Positions 52,974 through 61,218 of a DNA stretch of 64,000 nt are shown here, in pieces. How positions within the stretch are numbered: position 1 is the first letter of the stretch; the number at the start of each line of letters is the position of its first letter. A program made the position numbers and the translations under genes. This stretch comes from JAFDVL01 sp964631865. GTDB lineage: Bacteria > Acidobacteriota > Blastocatellia > RBC074. The DNA is taken from positions 1 to 64,000 of the forward strand of contig CAZWAK010000015.1 in assembly GCA_964631865.1 (NCBI GenBank), given 5' to 3'. The notes under the pieces are model-generated. The model was not told where the DNA came from. It saw only the letters and a program-made list of their open reading frames with translations, and ran no database searches.

Positions 52974-53390
52974 ATGCAGTTACAGCAAAAACACACAAAG
53001 CCAACCTTTCGGGCGGAGCGCGAGTTCGGTCTGCTGGTGGGGGCCGTGCTGCTCCTGTTGGGCAGTTGGTGGCTTTATCGCGGACATTGGCCGACCGTTG
53101 CCAAAGTGTTCGCCGGACTTAGTTCGGTCTTGATTCTGTTTGGCGCTTTGTTCCCCAAGGCGCTGGTGCTGCCCAACCGCGCCTGGATGGGCTTAGCCAA
53201 ATGGATTTCTTTAGTCACGACCCCGATCATTCTCGGATTAGTCTATTTCTTAATCATTATGCCTATCGGCGTGGTGAAGCGGTGGTCGGGTTGGGACCCA
53301 CTACGCCGTCGCGCGCCTGCCGCCACTTCGTACTGGACAACCTATAACGCGCGGCAACGTGACCCGCAACATTTTGAAAAGATGTTCTAA
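52974..53390 (+). CDS. SxtJ-like membrane protein
   Basis: 138 residues with about three TM segments (REFGLLVGAVLLLLGSWWLYRG, VFAGLSSVLILFGALFP, ISLVTTPIILGLVYFLIIMPIGVVKR). The order RAEREFG ... PKALVLPNRAWMGLAKW ... PIGVVKRWSGWDPLRRR ... SYWTTYN corresponds to SxtJ, a protein of unknown function encoded beside the carbamoyltransferase SxtI in saxitoxin clusters and beside many NodU-like enzymes. AAGGGAG precedes the ATG. It probably forms part of a membrane complex with the DUF5989 protein encoded just downstream. Confidence 0.85.
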   Translation: MQLQQKHTKPTFRAEREFGLLVGAVLLLLGSWWLYRGHWPTVAKVFAGLSSVLILFGALFPKALVLPNRAWMGLAKWISLVTTPIILGLVYFLIIMPIGVVKRWSGWDPLRRRAPAATSYWTTYNARQRDPQHFEKMF

Positions 53391-53408
53391 CTTCAGGAGA
53401 AAACTTAT

Positions 53409-53567
53409 ATGTCAAGATTAAGCGTCGTTGGTGAACTTTGGCAGTTCATGAAGCACAACAAAAAATTCTGGCTGGCCCCGATTGTCATTGTTCTGGTGAC
53501 GATTGGCGTGCTTCTGGCAGTGGCCGGAAGCTCCGCGTTGGCTCCATTCATCTATACACTCTTTTAA
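53409..53567 (+). CDS. DUF5989 (SxtK-like) small membrane protein
   Basis: A 52-residue ORF: a short amphipathic N terminus (LSVVGELWQFMKHNKKFW), one TM segment (PIVIVLVTIGVLLAVAG) and a conserved ending ALAPFIYTLF. This is the layout of the DUF5989 family, routinely encoded between SxtJ-like and carbamoyltransferase genes. AGGAGA sits about 9 bp before the ATG, and the gene starts 18 bp after the SxtJ-like stop. Function is unknown; membrane anchoring of the carbamoyltransferase is a reasonable guess. Confidence 0.85.
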   Translation: MSRLSVVGELWQFMKHNKKFWLAPIVIVLVTIGVLLAVAGSSALAPFIYTLF

Positions 53568-53656
53568 TCAGCTATCAGCTATCAGCCATTAGCCATCAGC
53601 TAATGGCTGATAGCTAATGGCTAATAGCTAATAGCTGATAGCTAATGGCTAATAGG
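53568..53656. repeat. GCTATCAGC/GCTAATGGC palindromic tandem repeats
   Basis: The spacer between the DUF5989 and carbamoyltransferase genes is made of alternating direct and inverted copies of (A)GCTATCAGC, GCCATTAGC and their complements. AGCTATCAGCCATTAGC (53577-53593) and GCTAATGGCTGATAGCT (53599-53615) form a perfect 17-bp stem with a 5-nt loop. More direct copies follow up to the ribosome-binding site AGGAAGG. Confidence 0.9.
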
Positions 53657-53669
53657 AAGGTTTAGTTTT

Positions 53670-55595
53670 ATGACCAGTATTCTGGGAATCTCTGCGTTTT
53701 ATCACGATTCTGCGGCCTGCCTCGTCGTTGATGGCGAGATCATTGCTGCTGCACAGGAAGAGCGCTTCACCCGCGTCAAGCACGATCATCGCTTCCCCGG
53801 CAACGCTGTGATGTACTGTCTCAAAGAAGCAGGCATCACGCCGGAGCAAATTGATTACGTCGGCTTCTACGATAAGCCGCTGCTCAAATTCGACCGCTTG
53901 CTGGAAACCTATCTGGATTACACTCCGGCAGGCTTCGTGTCGTTCCTCAAATCCATGCCGATGTGGATGAAGGAAAAGTTGTGGGCACCCGATTTGATCC
54001 GCACCGATTTCGCCAAAGCTCTCGGCGCAGAAGATGATCGCGCCGCGCGCAAGATGGCGAAAACATTCAAATGGAAGCTGCTCTTCGGCGATCATCACGA
54101 GAGCCACGCGGCCAGCGCCTTTTATCCTTCGCCGTATGAAGAAGCCGCCGTTCTCACGCTCGATGGCGTCGGCGAATGGGCGACCAGTTCGATTGGGATT
54201 GGGCGCGGCAACGAATTGACAATGCTCAAGGAATTGCGCTTCCCCGACAGCCTCGGACTGCTCTACAGCGCGTTTACTTACTACACGGGCTTCAAGGTCA
54301 ACAGCGGCGAATACAAAGTCATGGGACTGGCTCCGTACGGCGAACCTAAATATGTTTCGTTGATCAAAGACAAAGTGGTGGAAATCTGCGACGACGGCAG
54401 CCTGCGCATGAATCAGGACTATTTTGAATACAGTCAGGGCTTGCGCATGACGAACAACACGTTCGCCAAACTCTTCGGCGCTCCCGCGCGTGAACCGGAA
54501 TCGAAGGTCACACAACGCGAGATGGATTTGGCGCGCAGCGTGCAGGAAATCACCGAAGAAGCCGTGATGAAGATGGCGGAGTTTACGCGCAAGGAAACCG
54601 GCCTGAAGCGGCTTTGTATGGCGGGCGGCGTGGCGCTGAATTGCGTGGCCAATGGCAAGCTCTTACGCAAAGGCATCTTTGATGACATCTGGATTCAACC
54701 GGCGGCAGGTGATGCCGGCGGTGCGCTCGGCATTGCGCTGGCAATCTGGCATCGCTATCTCGGCAAAGGTCGCACCAGCCCGGAAAGCCAGGGGACGTGG
54801 GTCTCGTCGCGTTCGTATGCCAATGGTGTTCCATTGCCTTACGCCGACAGCATGAAAGGCTCCTATCTCGGTCCGAAAAATTCGGAAGAAGAGATTGAGC
54901 GATACCTCAAAGCGAACAATTATCCCTACACCAAATACAGCCGCGAAGAATTGCCGCATGCCGTAGGCAGGTTGCTGGCTTCAGAAAAAGTCATCGGCTT
55001 GCATCAAGGCCGCATGGAATTTGGCCCGCGCGCGTTGGGCGGTCGCAGCATCATCGGTGACGCCCGCTCTACCAAGATGCAATCCATCATGAATCTGAAG
55101 ATCAAGTACCGGGAAAGCTTCCGCCCGTTTGCGCCGAGCGTGCTGCGGGAACATGTGGCTGATTGGTTTGATCTGAATACTGACAGCCCGTACATGCTGT
55201 TGGTGGCCGATGTGCGCGAGAACCGTTGCCGCCAGATGACGAGAGACGAAGAAGAACTCTGGGGCATCGAGAAGCTAAATGTTGTGCGCTCGGAAATCCC
55301 GGCGGTCACGCACGTGGATTACTCGGCGCGCATTCAAACCGTGCGCCACGACGTCAATCCGCTCTACTGGGAAATCATGGAAGCATTTCGGAAACTCACC
55401 GGCTGCCCTGTGATCGTCAACACCAGCTTCAATGTGCGCGGCGAACCGATTGTTTGTTCACCCGAAGACAGCTATCGCTGCTTTATGCGCACCGAGATGG
55501 ACGCATTGGTACTGGAAACGTGCGTGTTAGAGAAAAAAGATCAGCCTGAATTCAAAGATAAGACCGATTGGCGGTCAGAATTCACGCTCGACTAA
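53670..55595 (+). CDS. SxtI/NodU-family O-carbamoyltransferase
   Basis: 641 residues. The N-terminal Kae1-like domain has GISAFYHDSAACLV with His12, the metal histidines in DHHESHAASAFY (H142, H146) and the ATPase-type LTLDGVGEW (D165). The CMAGGVALNCVANGKL and AAGDAGGALGIAL segments complete it. The C-terminal YrdC-like domain has GRMEFGPRALGGRSIIGDAR and CPVIVNTSFNVRGEPIVCSPEDS. The family makes carbamoyl-AMP from carbamoyl phosphate and ATP and transfers it to a hydroxyl. The SxtJ and DUF5989 genes upstream match the SxtI context. The acceptor could be a sugar of the EPS or the product of the F-A-T genes. Confidence 0.93.
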   Translation: MTSILGISAFYHDSAACLVVDGEIIAAAQEERFTRVKHDHRFPGNAVMYCLKEAGITPEQIDYVGFYDKPLLKFDRLLETYLDYTPAGFVSFLKSMPMWMKEKLWAPDLIRTDFAKALGAEDDRAARKMAKTFKWKLLFGDHHESHAASAFYPSPYEEAAVLTLDGVGEWATSSIGIGRGNELTMLKELRFPDSLGLLYSAFTYYTGFKVNSGEYKVMGLAPYGEPKYVSLIKDKVVEICDDGSLRMNQDYFEYSQGLRMTNNTFAKLFGAPAREPESKVTQREMDLARSVQEITEEAVMKMAEFTRKETGLKRLCMAGGVALNCVANGKLLRKGIFDDIWIQPAAGDAGGALGIALAIWHRYLGKGRTSPESQGTWVSSRSYANGVPLPYADSMKGSYLGPKNSEEEIERYLKANNYPYTKYSREELPHAVGRLLASEKVIGLHQGRMEFGPRALGGRSIIGDARSTKMQSIMNLKIKYRESFRPFAPSVLREHVADWFDLNTDSPYMLLVADVRENRCRQMTRDEEELWGIEKLNVVRSEIPAVTHVDYSARIQTVRHDVNPLYWEIMEAFRKLTGCPVIVNTSFNVRGEPIVCSPEDSYRCFMRTEMDALVLETCVLEKKDQPEFKDKTDWRSEFTLD

Positions 55596-55690
55596 CGTTT
55601 AGTCACAATGCGCAAAGTACAATTGTGTAAGTTACTTCTTTCAGGATCAAAGCTGAGGATTTGAACTTACGGCGCACTAACTTATCTGAC

Positions 55691-55709
55691 GTCAGCGTAT
55701 TACGCTGAC
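55691..55709. repeat. Small hairpin upstream of the first SGNH gene
   Basis: GTCAGCG and CGCTGAC form a 7-bp perfect stem around TATTA, 18 bp before the ATG of the SGNH gene and just ahead of its GGAGAG Shine-Dalgarno. No U-tract follows; it may affect translation or mRNA stability. Confidence 0.5.
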
Positions 55710-55726
55710 ATCGTTGGAGAGTTGAG

Positions 55727-56710
55727 ATGAGCGATCTCTGGAAAAAAAGAATTGCTTTATTGCTTTCGTCGCTCTTATTTTGTGTGTTTCTGCTCTTACT
55801 CTTTGAAGTCGGTGTACGGCTCTTCGGTCCAACCATCAACTTCCAGGGGACGGAAATGTCTTTACAACAGCAGCGGGTCTTCGGTACCGCGCACGGCTGG
55901 GTGCCGAATGCTAGTGGGCTGTGTTTTGGCAAGCAAGTCGAGATAGATGAATATGGTTTCCGCAAACAGAATTCTCCGCAAGAGTATGATTCTTCGTGGT
56001 TGATTCTGGGGGATTCAGTTACTTTCGGAGTCGGTGTGGATGGAGAGGCTACTTATATTCAACTACTTCAGAACGAACTTCAGAGAATAAGATTGTGGAA
56101 TACTTCTGTGATCGGCTACGACGTGGACAACTACAAAAGTGTCCTCAATCACTTCCTGGCTGAAAGCCAGAAAATTCCCAATATAAAGAAGGTGATTTTG
56201 TTCTTTTGCCTGAATGACGTTGATCTGGTCGAAGGTAATTCTCACGTCCGACCGCCTTCGTCGGAATTTGCCGGAAAGATATTGTCGCTGCTGGGCCATA
56301 ACTCAAAATCCTATATCTTATTGAAAGATACGATTTCGGACCGCAGTAAATTTTATTATCAGCACGACTCTGATTTGTATGCAGACTCTGCGGGTAAATT
56401 TACGAAGGCGATGCGTATAATAAGTGAGATACAGGCCGCTTTGCGTGCCAGAGATATAGACTTTTCAGTCGTTATACTTCCTTATGAGTATCAACTGAGA
56501 ACCAGGGAAGGGCAGCATTTACTGCCCCAAAAGCGTCTCGCTCAGTACTTTCAGGAAAATGGAATTCGATATATTGACGCTTACGAACATTTCGACCGCT
56601 CAGGGCTTAGTACCAAAGAAACCTTTTTATACGCCGACTTCTGTCATTTCTCCAAGGCGGGGCATCAGGTGATGGCGAATCTACTCAAAGAGCATTATAA
56701 GGCGGAGTAG
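55727..56710 (+). CDS. Membrane-anchored SGNH/GDSL-family protein
   Basis: 327 residues. One N-terminal TM (IALLLSSLLFCVFLLLLFEVGV) leaves the domain outside the cytoplasm. Block I is WLILGDSVTFGVG with the nucleophile Ser97, the Asn block is FCLNDVDLVEG, and block V is DFCHFSKAGH with the Asp-His pair, so the catalytic triad appears intact. Such proteins hydrolyse or transfer acyl groups, often O-acetyl on glycans. The gene is AT-richer than the carbamoyltransferase genes on either side, suggesting a separate origin. GGAGAG precedes the ATG. Confidence 0.85.
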   Translation: MSDLWKKRIALLLSSLLFCVFLLLLFEVGVRLFGPTINFQGTEMSLQQQRVFGTAHGWVPNASGLCFGKQVEIDEYGFRKQNSPQEYDSSWLILGDSVTFGVGVDGEATYIQLLQNELQRIRLWNTSVIGYDVDNYKSVLNHFLAESQKIPNIKKVILFFCLNDVDLVEGNSHVRPPSSEFAGKILSLLGHNSKSYILLKDTISDRSKFYYQHDSDLYADSAGKFTKAMRIISEIQAALRARDIDFSVVILPYEYQLRTREGQHLLPQKRLAQYFQENGIRYIDAYEHFDRSGLSTKETFLYADFCHFSKAGHQVMANLLKEHYKAE

Positions 56711-56815
56711 TTTTGCGTTATTAAAAGACAACTTTCCAAATTAAATGCTCTATGCCGCTACGGTTTTATAAGGCTGAATAGCGGAACTTACTACACACAA
56801 AGGGGGTAACAGCAA

Positions 56816-58609
56816 ATGTACATCCTCGGTATTTCTGGACATCATCGCAACGCATCTGCTGCGCTTATCAAAGACGGGCGGCTTATTGCTGCCATTGAGG
56901 AAGATAAGTTAGTACGTGTCAATCATATTGGCATTGCTCAATCGGGCGGACTGCCTTATGCCGCGATTGGCTATTGTTTGGAAGCAGCGGGCATCGGAAT
57001 TGATGAAATAGATTACGTCACATATTATCAAAAGCCGCGCCGCTTGTTGCAACGACAACTACGCTTCAGCGAGCAGTTCAAGCCAGGGAATGGCGCTGGC
57101 TCCGAAGATCACCAAGCGGCCAGTGTAAATGAATTCCACGACCGCCTGAAAACACTGCACTTGACCCGGCGTTTGTTGGGACAACGGGCCAAAGTAATCG
57201 CGGTAGATCATCAACTGGCGCACGCGGCCAGCGCCTTTTATTTATCAGGCTTTGAGCGCTCCGCCGTCCTGGTACTTAGTGGGCGCGGCGATTACATTTC
57301 CATTGCTGTCGGCATCGGCGAGGGGCGCAAAGTGCGCATTCTCAAACGCATCGAATTTCCGCATTCGCTCGGTTTGGTCTACAGTCTGATGACAGAGCAC
57401 CTGGGCTTTAGTGCGGGTGGTGGCGAACACAACACGCAATGGCTCAGCACCACAGGCGAACCGGAATTTCTCGCCCCCTTTCAGGAGATGATTAAGATTT
57501 GCCCCAATGGTATGCCATCGGTGGACACCTCCTTTTTTACTCCTTCTTTGCAAGCCCCTGATGCTTTTTCAGAGAAGTTTTATAGTCGGTTCGGCGATCA
57601 TTCCCGTCGTCACCATCATCGCTTCAATGGCAGTGCAAAGAAGCGTTCGTGGACAGAGTTGGTGGGAGAGATGACTGGACGTCAACACCTCTCGCTGCCC
57701 AGCAACAGCTATCGCCGCAATGTGGCGCACAGTCTCCAACAACATCTCGAACAAGTCGTGCTGGCCTTAGCGGAAAGCATCCGCCACGAGTACAAAGTAG
57801 ATGCCTTATGCCTGGCCGGTGGCGTAGCACTCAACAGTTTGATCGTCGCTCGACTGGAGCGCGAAAGCGGTTATCAACATCTTTTTGTCCAGCCTGCTAC
57901 GGGGAATTCCGGGTGCAGCATCGGCTCCGCGCTTTTCCATTGGCATCATCAACTTGAACAAGGGCGACCGGAAGCGTTGGAACATGTCTTTCTCGGCCCT
58001 GAATTTTCTGACCAGGAAATCAAACCCGAACTAGACAATTGTAAATTAGCTTATCGCTACATTACTTCAGAAGAGAAGTTATTGGATGAGATCGTGAACT
58101 TACTACATCGCGGCAACATTCTTGCTTGGTTTCAAGGGCGTGCAGAGTTTGGCCCGCGTACTTTGGGGGCGAGAAGTATCCTGGCCGATCCAACCTTGGA
58201 TTACACCAAAGAGAACTTGAACTTATTCGTCAAGCATCGGGAAGCTTATCGCCCCTTTGCGGCGTCAGTCCCTGAAGAACGGGCGGCGGAATTTTTTGAG
58301 AATTGTGGATCGCTGTCGCGCTTTTTGCTGACCGTGTCGCAAGTCAGAGAAGACAAACGTCATTTGATTCCAGCCGCGTGCTTTGCCAATGGAAAGGCGC
58401 GTGTTCATATCGTCAGTCGTAAGACCAACCCGCTGTTCTGGCGCTTACTCAATAAGTTTGGGGAAAAGACAGGGGTTCCAGTATTAGTCAATACTTCCTT
58501 TAATTTGTTCGGAGAGCCGATTGTTTGCACGCCCCGCGAAGCCGTGCGAAGCTTGTACTGCTCCGGACTGGATGCGTTGGTAATTAACAATTTCCTGATT
58601 CAGAAATAA
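56816..58609 (+). CDS. Second carbamoyltransferase-family protein with altered active-site residues
   Basis: 597 residues, the same two-domain family as the gene at 53670. The metal histidines remain (DHQLAHAASAFY, H132 and H136), and so do the C-terminal GRAEFGPRTLGARSILADP and VPVLVNTSFNLFGEPIVCTPREA motifs. However, the N-terminal HD of the SxtI-like sequence is RN here (GISGHHRNASAAL), and the DG of LDGVGEW is SG (LSGRGDY, Ser155). It may be inactive, regulatory or act on a different chemistry. A His-rich insertion (DHSRRHHHRF) lies near residue 262. AAGGGGG precedes the ATG. Confidence 0.88.
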   Translation: MYILGISGHHRNASAALIKDGRLIAAIEEDKLVRVNHIGIAQSGGLPYAAIGYCLEAAGIGIDEIDYVTYYQKPRRLLQRQLRFSEQFKPGNGAGSEDHQAASVNEFHDRLKTLHLTRRLLGQRAKVIAVDHQLAHAASAFYLSGFERSAVLVLSGRGDYISIAVGIGEGRKVRILKRIEFPHSLGLVYSLMTEHLGFSAGGGEHNTQWLSTTGEPEFLAPFQEMIKICPNGMPSVDTSFFTPSLQAPDAFSEKFYSRFGDHSRRHHHRFNGSAKKRSWTELVGEMTGRQHLSLPSNSYRRNVAHSLQQHLEQVVLALAESIRHEYKVDALCLAGGVALNSLIVARLERESGYQHLFVQPATGNSGCSIGSALFHWHHQLEQGRPEALEHVFLGPEFSDQEIKPELDNCKLAYRYITSEEKLLDEIVNLLHRGNILAWFQGRAEFGPRTLGARSILADPTLDYTKENLNLFVKHREAYRPFAASVPEERAAEFFENCGSLSRFLLTVSQVREDKRHLIPAACFANGKARVHIVSRKTNPLFWRLLNKFGEKTGVPVLVNTSFNLFGEPIVCTPREAVRSLYCSGLDALVINNFLIQK

Positions 58610-58642
58610 AAAAACATCACGCCTGTCAATTGTTAGGCGTGA
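58606..58642 (-). terminator. Terminator-like hairpin oriented on the minus strand, overlapping a plus-strand RBS region
   Basis: TCACGCCT (58617-58624) pairs perfectly with AGGCGTGA (58635-58642). Read on the minus strand the stem is followed by TGTTTTTTTA, the form of a Rho-independent terminator, but no minus-strand gene is near. On the plus strand the right arm runs into the GAGGAAAG that serves as ribosome-binding site of the next gene, so it may instead mask translation. Confidence 0.5.
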
Positions 58643-58653
58643 GGAAAGATGGC

Positions 58654-59889
58654 ATGAGTTTACTTAGGAAGTGTATTCAGGGAATCAAAGATGCCTGGAT
58701 AATAGTGGGTATTGCGTTAGGATTGTTCATATTCACAGAGCTAGGGCTTTCACTTGCTTTTTACCTCAAAGACTCTTGGTCTCCGCCTGTTCCGAACTTT
58801 CGCCGGGACGCGGATACTTATTCTGATCGGGCCTGGGCCATACGTTATTATCAGGAGATTGACGAAATTGAAAAAGGCCGATCCATGCGATGGCACCCCT
58901 ATACTTATTGGCGGCGCTCACCGCGCCAGGGAGAATTGATCAGTATTACGGCGGAAGGCCTGCGGAAAACTACGAATATTACAACGACTACAACTCCAGC
59001 TACGAAGGTGTTTATGTTTGGCGGCTCTACTTTATGGGGGTTAGGGACAGAAGATAAAGAAACTATTCCTTCTCTTTTGGCTAAAGAAGCGAGCGATCAG
59101 GGCATAAACTGTGAAGTTGTTAATTATGGGCAATATGCTTATGTGAGTACGCAAGGGGTTGTCGAGTTGATGCGACAGCTTCAGCAAGGAAATATCCCGG
59201 ATGTTGTTGTCTTCTACGATGGTACGAACGATACCTTTGGCGCTTTTCAACTTGGCCTCGCCGGTTTGCCGCACGATGAACATTACCGAGAGAAGGAGTT
59301 TGGACTGCTTAGAAGGCCAGAGCTATATCCTGCTGCTGCCCAGTCTGCGATCAGAAACTTAGCGACGATGCGCTTTTTGGATGGCGCACTCAAGAAGATA
59401 GGGTTACGACATAACGACTTTCAGCCCGTTTCTATGGAATATGAAAAGCCTCTGGCGGATAAAAAAGTACTAGCTCGTGGGGTCGTTGAAACTTATCTTC
59501 AAAATGTGAGACTGGTACAGGCTCTGTCAAAATCCTATGGATTCAAATGTGTATTTTATTGGCAGCCTGTACTTTTTACCAAGCCACATCTAACCGAGTA
59601 TGAGCGTAAGTCTTTAGAAATGGACTTCAGTTTTCCAGGTATGAAAGAGTTTTACTTGGACACCTATAGAAACATCCAACAATGCTCTGTCGACTTAGAG
59701 AAAGAGATTGCGTTCCATGACATTAGTTTGATCTTTCAAGATACGCGGGAGCCGATTTATACAGACTTTAATCACATGGGCGATAAGGGAAACCGCGTCA
59801 TCGCTAGAAGAATGATCCAGGATATGGAGCAACTCTTAACAAAAGTGGAGAGAGCAAAACCTGTTCAGCAGGGACTGGGGCGGGAGTAA
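58654..59889 (+). CDS. Membrane-anchored SGNH/GDSL-like protein
   Basis: 411 residues. One N-terminal TM (AWIIVGIALGLFIFTELGLSLAFYL) is followed by an extracytoplasmic domain with KVFMFGGSTLWGLGTED (block I in GGST form), NYGQYAYVSTQGVVEL, VVVFYDGTNDTFG (Asn/Asp block) and TDFNHMGDKGN (block V Asp-His). The Ser, Asn and His positions support an SGNH fold. The ATG at 58654 has GAGGAAAG 8 bp upstream; an earlier TTG at 58630 lies inside a hairpin. The coding sequence is AT-rich, unlike the carbamoyltransferase gene before it. Likely role: acyl transfer or removal on a glycan. Confidence 0.8.
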   Translation: MSLLRKCIQGIKDAWIIVGIALGLFIFTELGLSLAFYLKDSWSPPVPNFRRDADTYSDRAWAIRYYQEIDEIEKGRSMRWHPYTYWRRSPRQGELISITAEGLRKTTNITTTTTPATKVFMFGGSTLWGLGTEDKETIPSLLAKEASDQGINCEVVNYGQYAYVSTQGVVELMRQLQQGNIPDVVVFYDGTNDTFGAFQLGLAGLPHDEHYREKEFGLLRRPELYPAAAQSAIRNLATMRFLDGALKKIGLRHNDFQPVSMEYEKPLADKKVLARGVVETYLQNVRLVQALSKSYGFKCVFYWQPVLFTKPHLTEYERKSLEMDFSFPGMKEFYLDTYRNIQQCSVDLEKEIAFHDISLIFQDTREPIYTDFNHMGDKGNRVIARRMIQDMEQLLTKVERAKPVQQGLGRE

Positions 59890-59977
59890 TTAAGCTTGAT
59901 TACCTAGCGATGGTGGGTTCTGAGCGAATTTGTATCTAATGGCCTAATAAACTCTTAAAAAGCGAGTGAGAGTCATA

Positions 59978-61036
59978 ATGAGAAAAGTAGTCAACCAAGT
60001 TACTTATATTTGTTTTATGGTGGGTCTTTCTCTTTTGTTATGCGAAGGTGTTATACGGGTATATTCGTGGCTATTTTTCCCCAAAATGATGAAGATTGAT
60101 CCGGCTTTGGGATGGTTTCATACAGTCAATGCACAGAAAAGTTTTACCAATGAAGAGCAGACTATCTTAATCGTTCATAATGCTGTGGGGCATCGGGGGC
60201 CTAATTACGAACCACAGAAAGCGCCAGGAAAACAACGGGTATTGGTGCTGGGAGACTCTTTTACCGAAGGGTCGCATGTAGGGGAAGGTGATCTGTTTTC
60301 GAATATAATTGCGAAGACGTATTCAGACCTTGAGGTAATGAATGCTGGGGTGGGGGGATATAGCTCGGTGCAAGAGTATCTTTACCTCAAACGAGAAGGA
60401 TTAAGTTTTCAGCCAGACCTTGTTCTCCTACTCTTCTTTGAAAATGACTTACTGGAAAATTGCTTATCATCGGCTCCGGGGTTAGGCCCCAGGCCGTATG
60501 CTACGTTACAAGATGGACAATTGGTAATTCAGGAAACCCCTATACCCGGAGAGTGGGAGAAGTATGCGCTTCCTATCCCTTTTGCGGCGCAGCTCAATCA
60601 ACACAGTCTTGCTTATAATTTTTTCAATTCTCGTGTCTATCAGGTATTGAGGGGATCATATCTCAATCGCCTGGAGCAAGAAGATTTTAGGCAAACTGAT
60701 AACCTCCCCAGAGTAGAAATCATAAAGTTGATCTATCAGCAGATGCATCAGATATTGAAAGAGAGAGGGGGAAAGTTTGCCATAGGATTAATTCCCAGTA
60801 GGGAAAATGCGCAAAGCGGCGTAGTAGGGGTTCAAGCTCCTTTGCTTTCCTTCTGCCAAGAAAAAGGTATTCCTTGTGTCTCGCTTACCCCAGCACTCAA
60901 GGCCGAATATGATAGGGGGCGCAGGCCATATTTTCTGCACGACATTCATTGGAATAGCGTAGGGCACAAAGTAGCTGCGGAAGTGCTTGGGCCGTACGTG
61001 CGAGAGGTATTATCGCTTCCAACTATTACACCTTGA
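59978..61036 (+). CDS. Membrane-anchored SGNH/GDSL-like protein
   Basis: 352 residues. N-terminal TM ICFMVGLSLLLCEGVIRVY, then block I VLVLGDSFTEGSHVGEGD (nucleophile Ser in GDSF), block II-like NAGVGGYSSVQEYLYL, LLFFENDLLEN (Asn block) and DIHWNSVGHKVAAEVL (Asp-His block V). All catalytic blocks are easily read, making this the most canonical of the four SGNH genes. The DNA is strikingly AT-rich with ATA and AGG/AGA codons, unlike the EPS core. It starts about 90 bp after the previous SGNH gene. Confidence 0.85.
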   Translation: MRKVVNQVTYICFMVGLSLLLCEGVIRVYSWLFFPKMMKIDPALGWFHTVNAQKSFTNEEQTILIVHNAVGHRGPNYEPQKAPGKQRVLVLGDSFTEGSHVGEGDLFSNIIAKTYSDLEVMNAGVGGYSSVQEYLYLKREGLSFQPDLVLLLFFENDLLENCLSSAPGLGPRPYATLQDGQLVIQETPIPGEWEKYALPIPFAAQLNQHSLAYNFFNSRVYQVLRGSYLNRLEQEDFRQTDNLPRVEIIKLIYQQMHQILKERGGKFAIGLIPSRENAQSGVVGVQAPLLSFCQEKGIPCVSLTPALKAEYDRGRRPYFLHDIHWNSVGHKVAAEVLGPYVREVLSLPTITP

Positions 61037-61167
61037 GCGGTGAAAGAGCCTACTTTGCCTAGACTAACCTTTAGTATAGTAGCTTTACTGCCTCATATTA
61101 CGGCGCTCATGTTTGATAAAGAATAGATTGTATTTCATACGAAGGTTTTTGCCGCCTGGTCGCTAGG

Positions 61168-61196
61168 TTGACAATAGTAATAATGGTACTTATTTG
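61168..61196 (+). promoter_or_regulatory. Promoter candidate before the last SGNH gene
   Basis: A perfect TTGACA (61168-61173) is followed after 17 bp by TATTTG (61191-61196), 22 bp before the ATG, in an AT-rich 180-bp spacer. It suggests an internal transcription start for the gene at 61219 and the two GNAT genes after it. Confidence 0.5.
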
Positions 61197-61218
61197 AAAA
61201 TGGTTCTGTAAACTATTT

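Noticed and set aside
52924..53133. 69-codon ORF overlapping the SxtJ-like gene
   Set aside because: It is out of frame with the recognisable SxtJ-like protein and shows no coding features of its own.
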